In this document: piece after piece, positions 1-11,063 of the stretch
How the letters are laid out: the number at the start of each line of letters is the position of its first letter
Numbering within the stretch: position 1 is the stretch's first letter
Source of the DNA: Brachypodius melanocephalos
Taxonomy: Eukaryota > Chordata > Aves > Passeriformes > Pycnonotidae
Length of the DNA stretch: 64,000 nucleotides
Direction of reading: 5' to 3'
Assembly (NCBI GenBank): GCA_013398615.1
Contig: VZSR01000514.1
Coordinates: 3,382,669-3,446,668, forward strand
The notes under the pieces: generated by a model
The model's database searches: none
The model's input: the letters and a program-made list of their open reading frames with translations, nothing else
Told to the model about the DNA's origin: nothing
Position numbers and translations under genes: made by a program

Positions 1-3000
1 CAAAGAGCCAGTATCCTTTGTGTGCTGCCATGGTGTCAGTGTAAATCACCCATCTGGACCCCTTGTTTGCTCCTTACCTTCCCTGCACCAGACAAGCCTT
101 CCTAGCACTTTATGAATGGTTATTCCATGCCTCAAATCCCTGAGTCATTTTCCTTTACAGTCCAACACACCCATGTCTTGAATGGAGACCCATGTGCCTC
201 CCTCTTCTTTCCTTACCTGTCTCCAAGCTTCAGTCTGCTTTTTCAATTCTTCTGTGTTCATAGCTTGCTGTGGGAGAAAACAGAAACCCAGGTATGCACC
301 CACATGCCTTGCTCTGGATGATCACCCTGGAGTGGTGCTGGCACTCACAGACACCTCAGCACAGCTGTCCCTGGTGGCCAGCACAGATCTGTGCTTCATA
401 TAAAGCAAATCCTCTGCACGACTCCTCTGCTTCCAAAGGAGAAACTTTCACTTAGAGTGTGATTTGAATGCAGATTTTGACGAGCTGCTCAACTATTCCT
501 GACAAACAGAAGGTGGCCCCTGTGCCATCTTTGCTAAGAGCTGTGCTCCATGAGCTGTCTGCCTGGAGAGGTTTGGGTCCTGCTTTCTCTTGAGTGATTG
601 AAAATTGACTACAAATTCATTGTTTTATCTCCAGAAGAATCCATATCACCGATTTTCTGTGTGGTTTCTTCACAGGTTTCTGAAATATCAGCTTTCATCT
701 GCTTTCATCAGAAAGTGCCTCATCTTATAAGGAAAAATTCGAGTGTGTTTAGCGTCTGTCAACACCGACTTCATCACAGTCCTGGTGAAGAAGAGTGATG
801 AATAAGTGAGAGAAAGATATGAAAGCATAATAAGTCTTATTTATCTCTCCTAACACATCAGTGTTGAGGAGTTATGAAGGACCCTTTTCTCAGTCTCAGC
901 CTCTAAGGTCACAAACCCTGTCAGTCAAGCTGCTAAAACCCAGGGCTGCTAAACGTGTTACAGCACTGTGGTGATGTAACAGATGGCAGGGAGCAAGACA
1001 CCAGCGGGATGGGATTAAGGAAACTATTTTAAAATATGGCAAACACATCAAAATCTCCTTTCACATACTCTTCCAGGCCTAACAGCAAAATACTCCAGCA
1101 GCCCAGCAAGAATATTAGTGAAGCTCAGAAAAATTAAATGTTGGAAACTGCTTTTCCCAACTCTGATAGAAGATACCACCAATTTGTAAAATAATTAGAG
1201 CTTTATGTTACAGCTGGATGTCTTAAAAGAGAGGCAGGAGTTGCCAAGCACATTAAATATTAGGGAAAATATTAAATGATGATTTTAAACTTGGGTGAGA
1301 GATAGACTGCATCAACTGAGCTGATGTGTCACTGCTTGAGAGAGGGTTTTATTTTAAAGGAAATGACCTTTCTAGTCACTGTGGGCTGCCCTCATCACTT
1401 CTTATGATCCTGACAGAGTTTCACATGCCAGCTGGGGACATGGTTTAACTTGTGTATTTTCTGAAAAAGCAGAAGAACTACATCAATTTACAACAGCCAA
1501 AAAATCTGCCTGCTTTGCCAGGTTGTCTCTCACAATGAAGTAGAGCAGGATTTTCAGCACTGCTAGCTCACAGTTTTATCATGAACCTTGTTTTCCTGAC
1601 TGTCTTCTGCATAGGATTTAATTGTTTGAATTCTTTTACTTTATGAAATCACCCTTTCAACAAGTGATTCACCTTAACAGTAGGGAAAATTTGACTGCAA
1701 TGGGCCCCAATTAACAATCAAATTAAACCAAAGGCATACAGTTCTTAATCTTTAAGATAATGAAACAGTAAATTTAAGCCTTTTTTGTGAATGCTTTTTA
1801 TTTTCAGTCATCATTTGGTATTTCTGCTTCCAGTGAGGTCTCTTGGGCTGACTGGGAAGCTGAGTCAAAGAGCAATTAGCCAAAAGGTTTCAAGGGTGTC
1901 AGTATGCTCAGTGCTGACATGAGAAATCTGGGATTATCCAGCAACCAGGCACTCCAATAGTATCCCACTGCCTCAGTGTCTGACAGTCCCAACATATTCC
2001 TGAGGGCAGGAACAAGGTCTCCATGGAGAAATCCTCCCACAGAGTCAATCCTTTAACTGAGTAGCTGAAAATTGCCACCCGGAATAAGAAGAAAAGTACA
2101 TTTATTATACTCCTCCCTTTCAACTTTCTCATTTTGCTGCTGCTTTATCAGCTACCAGAAAATGCCCTTTCTATCAGCATATTACTGCACAGACATTGTG
2201 TAAAGTGCTGGGGAACAGACTGAGCATAGCTTAGAGCCTATTAGTGATGGTCTTAACCAATTAATAAGCGTGCTTTCTCTGCTCTCTGAGAGCCAGAATG
2301 AAAATATTTTGAGCTCCAATTCCTCTTGCTCATGATGTATTTCTTCTTCATTTTTTGCTTTGTGGGGTCTCTGATTCATGGCTGCTTTATACAATGTTAG
2401 CATATACACTAATTAAAAAGGATTTATCAGGTTGAGCTCATGATGACTGAAGGATCCTTTCTCCCTTGGCAAGGTTTGAATATTTGACTAGCTCATTAAT
2501 GCTTCAGCTTTTTCTCTTTGTAAGAGGAGACTGAAAAATGAAAGAAGGGATTTGCTGTTCAGCTTTGGATGAAAGGTTGGTTCATTTATTTCAAAGCTGT
2601 CTAAAGGGGTTAAGCCCTACACTGATTTACACCAAAGGGCAACTTATAACCCCTCAGCAAAATAATTACTCATTTACATTGATGGACACCATTTATTTGC
2701 AGGATTTCTTCAACGTAAACAAGAGAAAAAATTATATGAGATTTTTTCTTTAGAGGGCATAAAGTTGACAGGGCTCTTCTGAATCTATGTGAATCAGGAG
2801 TTACCTTAGTTGACCTGCTTTTGATATTTCAGACCATCATAGCCTTCAAATTCCAGCAAAATATCCTGATTTATGCCACCTGGGGATATGACCCTTGAGT
2901 TTTAAAAAAAATGTCCAGTACTTGACACTTATTCTGCCACTATTCACACACACCCCTCCAGAATTGCTCCAGAATTACTGGAATAAACAGAATTACTCCA

Positions 3001-5120
3001 GATTTACCTTGCCACAGGTGAAATCCCTGCATCTTTAAAAATGGAGTGTCCACATAATAGTTATAAGTTCCCAAGTAATTTAATATATCCAAAGACATAC
3101 ACACACATTTTAAAAATGCCTCCTATCAGTGCTAATCTTTGATGTTTGGCTGGATTATTATCTCATGAAGATTGTAACCCTGAGAGTTTTAAGTGCCCAC
3201 TATGTCTTCCTTTTTCATTCTTTCCAAAGTACTTGAAAGATCCCACTGAGTCAATTACACACAATATCTCTTAATAATGTCCTCTTCCTGGCACATCATT
3301 GTTTTCCTTTATGTTTATTTCAAAAGGTTAAATTAAATAGGAGAGTAGAGATAAATCCACATTATGAATTATAAAAAGTTACCACATGCTCCTGAGAATG
3401 CCTGGAATTTTGATGGGGAGGATTTAGCGAAGCAGTGCCTTGGGGAAGTCAGTGCCAGAGAAAGCCAGGATTGTTTAAGCCAGAGGAAAGCTGGGTGCGT
3501 GAACTTTGCTGTTTACAAGTTTATTTTTTCCTGCACTGGGAGTCTGGTGCCAAACACCCTCTTGCTTGCTGACTCTGACAGTTCCCTTTGCCTGAAAATC
3601 CCTGCACGACACGGCAGGTTAAGTGGATGCCAAAGAAAGTGGAGCAAGTCCCAGTGGTTGGGAATCTTCAGGAAAAGACTATTTTGACACCACCCAGGAC
3701 AGATTTAGGTGCTGACCCTCCTTTCAGCAAGGTGATCCTTGGAAAACCCTCCAGCTCTGTGATTATCTGAAATTTTGCTAGAGGATGGAGTTACTTTGTG
3801 TGGGGAGGGAGTTTCTGCTTCATGAGAATAGCAACAGTGGGAATCTGAATGCTGCAGCCGAGTCCCACAACCTTTCCTGTTGCTACAGCTCTTTGGAATG
3901 AAAACTTAGCAAACCCTTGGCTGTGTGACTTTGAGCTTTATCTTCACTGTGGACTATGAAACACTGGCCACATCTCTCACACCAGAGCTGCATCTCATAA
4001 TGGCTGGAATATTATTCATATTGCCTTTGAGTGAGTACATAAAGCACCTTATGAGCCTTACAAATATAAAAGCTGATATAAAAGGAAATAGTAATATGCC
4101 CACATAAATACTAAGGGAAAACTGACACTTCCCTTTTATAAAAGCAATATCCATCCCTGATTTAATATTTTCTAGAATATACTGAAAGATAAAATCTGCA
4201 TGTCCACATTTTATGGCTACATTCTCATCTACAGAATTTCACTGGGAGTTTGCTCACCCTTCTCATTTCCTCCTCTCCTCCCCAGTAAATCATAAAAAGC
4301 AATATGGCTTGTAAACCTGTTGAGTACAGGACTCCCTGAAATTCTTGTCAAAAAAGGTCAGGAAGGAGAGGTTTGTTCTGAGAAGCAAGTGATGAGAAAC
4401 GAAAGGAAAAACCTCAGCTTTTCATGCTGCAAATAGAAGAACATGGTGCTGAATCTTAGAAGCAGTCAACAGCATGAAATGTCAAGCACAGTGTGTAATA
4501 AACTCTCTCTCCAGGAGTATGAGGAGTAGCCAGTGTGTTGCACAGGTCATCATTCCTTCATTGTCCTCTTTTCAGCTTTACCATTGCACATGGCCACCTG
4601 AAACCAATGAAGTCTGTAGAAAAAAAAAAAAATCCAAATCAGGGCTTTCCCTGTGATGGTGATAAAGCCTATTTGCCATCTGCTCCAAACAGTTGTATTG
4701 CCTAACATAAATTGATTTTGCCTGTCACTTCAGAAGTCTCTACTGAAATTGCAACAAAATGGTTCTCTGGCCTCACTTTCATCCTCAGTGACACTTCATT
4801 AGAATTACAGCACTTCCATTTCCAGCTTCCTTTTTTGTCAGTACTGTGTCATGAGGAAGATACCTAAACCAAGGAATGGGGTCTGGGTTATGACACTTAA
4901 TTGTAAGCACTTGCACCAACTGGTTTTGATTTCCACGTCTGAACCAAGTTTAAATCAAATAATCTAGTTTGCAGACTTGTGGAGTATGAAGAACTAGTCA
5001 AGGCAGTGATAGATGATCTCAATCAGCCATTATTCAGGACTGTATCCTTCCCTAGCGACATATCCACCACAGCAGAGATGCACAGAATGCAGCTGCCCTT
5101 CTCCCCACTGATTTTGGAAA
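1..5120. other. Non-coding stretch, no gene seen
   Basis: AT-rich unique sequence. Open frames are short (107 codons or fewer), overlap one another on both strands, and show no domain, signal peptide or consistent codon bias. I see no CR1 tail, LTR or tandem array here. Small local features are an A-run near 4620-4632 and short CA-type runs near 2947 and 3101. At 3918-3950 there is a faint resemblance to a MIR core (CTGTGTGACTTTGAGC), too short to call. Confidence 0.75.
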
Positions 5121-5400
5121 GGGCAGGTGGGAAAAGCAGAGGCAGCAGGGTCCCAGGCATCCCCAGCTGAGCTGTGTGTGGCCACACTGTCAGTGCTGTA
5201 CAAGCCACTACCCTGCAAGGGGGACAGTGCAGGATCAGGAGCTGAGCACTCAGCTGTGTGGATGGAGGAGCTCACTCCCATCAGCTTTGGGACTGCTCTG
5301 CCATCCTGGGCTGAGCACAGCTCGACAGGACCTGAGAGAGGAATGTCACATCCAGCCCTGGAAGCAGAAACAGTGGCTGCTAAGATTTAACATGCAGTAG
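5121..5400. other. GC-richer patch, multi-frame open
   Basis: This roughly 280-bp patch is visibly richer in G and C than its flanks and is open in several frames on both strands at once. That is the usual effect of fewer TA-containing stop codons rather than of coding. No domain is recognisable in any frame, and no canonical acceptor and donor pair brackets it. It could be a conserved non-coding element, a decayed repeat or an old exon, but nothing seen favours one of these. Confidence 0.4.
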
Positions 5401-8400
5401 ATCTCAGTGTTTCTCAAAAACGTAGCCACAGCCTCACTTGTGGGCATGAGCAAGCCAGGGCTGGGTTTCTTCTGCCCCAAAGCAAGACTGAGGAACTGAA
5501 GATGCTGCTGTGACATCCATTTTGAAGGAAAATGCCTGTCTTTTTCTGTGCTTCTTCCTCACAGGGGAAGACTATCATCACAACCCAGCTTTTCCCTGGG
5601 CACTTCTAACCTGGGCTGCAGGGTTTTGATGTATGCAGAAGGGGGAACAGCCATTTTTTAATCTCAGTTTTCTGCTACAGCAGGCCTCTTCCTGCTTTGC
5701 TTGAGGCTGGAGCTGTCTCTGGAGCAATCCCTCCAGTGATACCAATAAAGCAGAATGTCACAGTTTCCTGTGGCTTTGCATGTTAACAAGGTTATTATGG
5801 CTCCTAAATGACATAATATGACCCTCTTCTTCTCATCCCCTGGGAACTCTTCCTTTGCAAAATTATTTTATTTACATGTGCAGTGTAAGTCAGGTCAGGT
5901 AGCCATTTCAGAGAACTTTGTGAATTTATTGCATTTTTCAAAACCAGCCAGATTTTTCTCCCTTGGAGTCAATTATTTTTTAGGTTGGAATTTTGTTTTA
6001 ATTTTTTGTTGTTGTTGTTAAATGGCATCCTGCTTCTTTAAATGAATCCTGAATGAATCCAGGCCTTTAATTCTAAGTTGTGTAACTGTTGACTTCTGTA
6101 GAATAACTCATCACAAAGTATATATATTCAATCCCTCTACTTTATATTACACTACTTCTTGCCCCACTGGTGCTGTTCTCTCATTTGTTTTCCGTGCTGA
6201 CTGATTATTATTTATGTCAGGCCAAGAATTTCCTGCAATGACTATTGCCCTTTAAAAATCCCTATTTTACAGTTCCCTAATTGCCCTTTAAAAAAAGCTA
6301 TTATTAAGCAGCAAAATGGTCGTAAAAGGCTTGGCAATGCTAACAAAATCTGATCTATATAAACTCTAATAGAAAGTCATGATAATTTCACACAGTTCTA
6401 TTCAGATGTTTCTGGATTGGAACACTTTGATTTTAAAATTACTTCATTGATGGATTTTAATTTTACTGCCTGTTATAGATTTTTAAAGAAACCATTTGGA
6501 ACATAAAATGTAATGTTTAGTGAGAATTTTTTTTTTGCCAAACCTTTACTTCAAAAAAGGCTGGTGCTTTTTTTCTTTCAGAATGTGTGTGTGTTTGTGC
6601 GTGTCTGGTTTTTTGGTCCTGTTGTACTTTCCTCCCACAAAAGACCCATCATAAAGCAATTATGGCAAAAATATTATTTACATTTCTGACCACTTACAAA
6701 GAAAGTAGCAATAAGAACAGATTCTGTAAATGGCTCGAATTGTATATGCAATTCCAATACTGCATGACTGCCCCACTGCTTTTTTCTCTCCAACAAAAAA
6801 AAAAAAAGCCACATTGGTCCTTAAAAAAATAAAAAAGAAACACACATAATAAGTTATACCAAACACCCTCAAAGACAGAATCTTTTCTAGTGCTCTGTAG
6901 TGATTCCTTTCCTCTTCCTATACTCCTATATTAATTTACTGACTTCTTGAGTTCCTAATCTTTCTAGACTTGGCCAGACTCAGGGAGATATCCTGAGTGA
7001 GAGAAGACCTGACCCACAACAATCCTGATACACTGCTGCCATACAGGAAGAAAACCTTTCAGACTTTTCTTAGGTTTGATGAAAACTAAGCAATTCCCAA
7101 CTAAGGTCCAATATTTGGAGGATCCTGGGAAGAGGTTGTCCACTCTTTTCTTCACTTTAACTACATTATTTCCACTGGTTTACCTGAAGCAATGGGTTCA
7201 TCTGTGAAGTTCAAATGAAGCTGAAGTCAGACTTCTCAAATATTTCCACAGACAGGATGAAAGCCCAGTTAAAGCAACTTTCCCTATCAATTAAACTATT
7301 CTCATGGGGATTGTCCTCTGAGATTTGGAAGAAGAAACTCAAAGAGAACGAAGAACTGATCCTTTCAGAATTTCTTGATATTCATGACTTACTGACAGTG
7401 AATTAATATTAACTGTGAGTAAAAGCTTGAAAATGAACTTTAAAAGCTTCAAATTGCCCTTGTTTATGCCTAATGATCATTTTCAAAGTAACAGGTGTCT
7501 GATTGATATCTTCAGCTGTCTTAAAAGGTGATAAATTATGTTAGTTCTTCTGCAGGTGCTGTTGAATTCCCATGTTATCCTCAAAAAACATCTTTTCCTG
7601 TTAGCTAATATTACATGGGGTGTCGGAACATTTATAAAACTGTCACATTGCTGAGTGGCAAAGAGCTGAGGATGAAAAAAAAGCATTAACAGTGAAAGAT
7701 GATGTCCTCAAACGATTAAATTAAAAGATCAAGTAACTGCAGAAATTGTTGTTTACCAAAATTCCTGGTGAACAGAATCAGAGTACTGTTTTTCTTAATT
7801 CAATTTGTCTTTTTGCACACACTAATTATTCACGCCCGTTTTTTTCTAAGTGATTCTCCCCAGTTCATCACTCTACAAATGAGGTCCTCTTCTTCTGAGT
7901 AATTTTGTACTGCTGCTTTATAAATATAAAGGCAAACCTCCAACCAAACCTTTAAGAATCATTTCCTTTCCTGATTTAAGAGTCTTTAAAATTCTTCTTT
8001 GAGTAGTCCTGCAAGTGAAAATCACATAGAAACTATTATATGAAATTATTAGGGAAGACATAAGATCAGTGAGTGACTTAGATATACAGGGATTATTCAA
8101 GGAAAAAGCACCTACCAGGAAACAAATAAATGCTTGACAATTGGTGATGTGATCAGAGAAAAACACTGTCACTTTACAGTTCAGAAGAAATCTGAACTCA
8201 TTGATTCTACTCATTTTGCACTTCATAGAACTGTTACAGCTTGTTGGGATCAATAGTAACAACTAATATACTACCAGTCACAACTGTTATTCCAAGAAGC
8301 CATTCAACAAAGGCAATCATGTTTTTGTTTTTTTTTTTTTAAGAAGTCCATGCATTAAGTAGAAAAATGTCTGAAGTGAAAGTAAAACCCTGTGCCAAAA

Positions 8401-8700
8401 TCAGCATGGTTATTAGACCACCACAGCCATAGACATAAAAATGGAGTTCCTGTACTGAGCCCACTAACCAGATCTCAGTTGAGATAATTCTGCCTGGAAA
8501 GATATGTAGGTCTTCAAAATTCTACACCTGCAGAATCTATCTCTTCCATAATTTCTACAAATTTTTACTCAGTTTCCAAAATCTTTATTTTGTCTCTCAT
8601 TTAGACATACCCAACTTTAAACTGCCAGCTCTCAGTTCTGATTAGACTTTTTTTGGCTGGTCTAAAGAGCCCTTTAGGATCTGGTATCTTCTCCCCACAA
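5401..8700. other. Non-coding stretch, no gene seen
   Basis: AT-rich unique DNA. It contains a (TGT)n stretch near 6008-6020, a short TG-rich run at 6583-6604, an A-run near 6795-6807 and a 13-T run at 8328-8340. A 15-bp direct repeat (ATTGCCCTTTAAAAA) occurs at 6244-6258 and 6280-6294. The 114-codon minus frame at 7918-8262 resembles nothing I know and is ordinary for this composition. Confidence 0.7.
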
Positions 8701-8985
8701 AAGTACTTACACAGACAATCAGCACGGTGACCTCCCGATTTGGGTTGCGTATTTAAAAGTTTTACTGCTTAATTATTGGAGACAAGCAGCTAGGGATTTC
8801 ATTGACTCAGGCGACCTTGTCAGGGCTCAGAGGCAGTGGTAGCACAGCTGAAAATAGAAGCAATCCTTCTGGGCTCTGCTTCCGTGCCCTGATCATAAGC
8901 TATCTGGCAGATAATATTCACACTTTGCTGGAGTACACAGCCATGAGCGTATTGCTCGAGTCATAATCTGTTGTGCCACTAATGG
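8701..8985. promoter_or_regulatory. Candidate conserved non-coding block (tentative)
   Basis: Seven CpGs survive in about 235 bp (8725, 8736, 8748, 8812, 8883, 8948, 8957) inside otherwise CpG-poor DNA. The block also contains homeodomain-like AT cores (CTTAATTATTGG at 8768-8779, GATAATATTC near 8911) and no open frame of note. Retained CpGs with AT-rich homeobox-type cores are typical of vertebrate developmental enhancers. That assignment is inference and needs cross-species alignment. Confidence 0.25.
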
Positions 8986-9049
8986 AAGGAAGTTCCAGTG
9001 GGATGGGGAATCCAACCAAGGGGAAAGTTAAAAAAGAAGTTTGGCAGTT

Positions 9050-9125
9050 CTGCATTGAGCTCCTCCACTGCAACAGACTTTTGCTCTGATCTCAGGCAGA
9101 TCCCTTAAATTTGCCGTGTTCCACC
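9050..9125 (+). repeat. Possible MIR-like (CORE-SINE) relic
   Basis: The run CCTCCACTGCAACAG, then TCTGATCTCAGGCAGATC, then CCTTAAATTTGCC follows the order of the MIR tRNA-derived part plus core (tests of the type CTGCCACTTACTAG, TGTGACCTTGGGCAAG, TCACTTAACCTC). Identity by eye is only about 60%, so this may be chance. If real it is a relic shared by amniotes, far older than the CR1 copies elsewhere in the window. Confidence 0.3.
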
Positions 9126-10904
9126 TAAAAATGCAGCCCTGGCAATAGGGTGTGGGGAGAAGAGTGTGAGACACTCCTATTCACTTTGCTGTAACAGGAA
9201 TACAAGACAAACTTCAAGTGACATGAAATAACCTTTATTATCCAAATTCATGTTACCTGGCTGCATCAAACACCACCATCTCTTAGCATTTGCACCACAA
9301 AATCTGAGTTTCTGAAAGTGCAGAAACATGGAACTCCACCTTTAATTAAAAACAAGAATTTCAATCCTTGCACCAAGAACATGTGAACCATAACAGCTTA
9401 AAACACAAAGCAATATTAATAAATAAAGTTTTATAGTTTCGTTTGCTTTTTTTTGCCTTTCAATCATTTTTAGGTGGATACAGCTGATTATAACAAATCC
9501 CCAAGGTAAACACATAAGCCATGATTAGTTTCAATCTCCTGTCAGTGTTGAGGGTTTACTCTGAGTAAGGACGTGTAATGGCACATGAAACTAGAGAGTT
9601 TCAAGTTTCCTTTCTGTGTAATGCTAATAATAAAATGTTTCTTCTTTATTCAAATTCCATAGATTTCTGGTCATTATTTTCATACTGGATTTCTTTTATT
9701 CATTATCTCTGAGCTCAGATAGCCTTACTTTCACATCCATGCCTTCATGCAGAGGGCAGTTGGTTTTGAAAATGTAAATTAATAAACATATAAAAAGAAG
9801 ATCCTGTATTTTAAAAGAAAATATATCCTTATTGAACAGAGAAGTATCTATTTTGAGGAACTCAGTTTGAGATCCTGAAAGAGGCAAGGGTTTTGTATGG
9901 CTTGTTTGCTTTTTTTAGGAGTAGCCAACAGTGAAAAACAAATTTCTAAGGCACTAAAGCTTGGATTAGAAAAAAAATGTATTTTTCAGATTGTAAATGC
10001 TCCATTTAAAATTATATATTTATTCTTATATCCAGATTAGGCTTTTGTATATCGTATGCTTTTCTAGTTTGAGAAACCCAATGTTGCATTATGTAACTAC
10101 TCAAATGTGTCTATTTAATGGACAAGATTTATTTCAAATAATGGCTTCCCGGAGAAAAACAGCTTTAAACAAACCGTGGTGCAACAGCTGCTTCTAAATC
10201 CCAGCTGAACTGTGCCTTACACTGCACAGCATTGCGTGGCCAGGCATTAAGGAGTGATGGCCTTCTCCAGCCAGAGCTGAGCACTTTATCCACTGCCCAC
10301 ACAGATATTTGTATATCCAAGAGGACATTAAAGGAAAAAGCTAGCTAGTAACAGCTTCCCCATGCCTTGTCTGGGTCATAGTTATGCCTTTCCCACCCTA
10401 GGCAGAACAGTGACATGTTTTTTAGGAGGATTTCACTACTCTCTTGGTACCACTTCTGGCCATGGCCACACATTCACCGTGGCTCCAGCCCTCTGGACAC
10501 GTTCCTATTAGAGCTGAGCATACACACACATGTGTGCACTTGGAAATTAGTCACATTAGATAAGAATTAAGAAGCACACTAGGTACCAGATCAGCTAATT
10601 TTGCTAAAATAACCATGCAGAAATCTCATTGGAACAGGGCATCCTGCCAGCTGTGTCCCAGCATGGCCCAATAGCTCTCTGCTGGGGAGCATCAAGGCCC
10701 TTTCTCTGGAGGACTGGAAAGCACTTTAAAAATGATGATTAGATGCAAATCAAAGACATCCCTAGGAGCAGACAGATATTAACATCCCTGCTCTGAGCTC
10801 CTGTTCTGAGTAAGAGGAACCAAATTCCTCTGTAAACTTGAAAGTGGTCATACAGGAGGCAGAAGGAAGAATGGCCCCATGGCAGGATACTCCTGCTTGG
10901 GAAG
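9126..10904. other. Non-coding stretch, no gene seen
   Basis: AT-rich unique sequence with several AATAAA and AATTAA words, and short open frames of 66 codons or fewer without any recognisable protein. From about 10140 the base composition becomes more GC-rich, leading into the next patch. No repeat family was recognised. Confidence 0.7.
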
Positions 10905-10937
10905 GTGAAGGCTCATGTATAACTGGTGGCTCTGAAG

Positions 10938-11063
10938 ATGTTTGATGTTCTCAAAGTGGAATACACACACCCTGAGGACAGCTGGGAACTGACCCCTCTG
11001 CAGAAGAAGCTGCAGTGCCTGAGGAGCACAGCCCGAGCGTCACACGCCCGTGCGAACCTCTGA
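10938..11063 (+). other. Short open frame (41 codons), unknown
   Basis: I do not recognise this frame. It runs from an ATG at 10938 to TGA at 11061-11063, with an in-frame TAA only 15 bp upstream of the ATG (10920-10922). The peptide starts MFDVLKVEYTHPEDSWEL and ends in a basic, Ala/Arg-rich tail (TARASHARANL). Composition looks more protein-like than most frames here, with GC-rich third positions in the last 20 codons, and the 3' end overlaps five CpGs in about 25 bp. A stretch TGACCCCTCTGCAG just inside could act as a splice acceptor, which would make the rest a terminal exon. Against a gene: the frame is short, the ATG context GAAG-ATG-T is mediocre, the minus strand is also open for 65 codons, and no domain is visible. 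Confidence 0.2.

Noticed and set aside
3918..3950. CTGTGTGACTTTGAGC as a MIR core
   Set aside because: Similarity covers under 20 bp and does not continue on either side.
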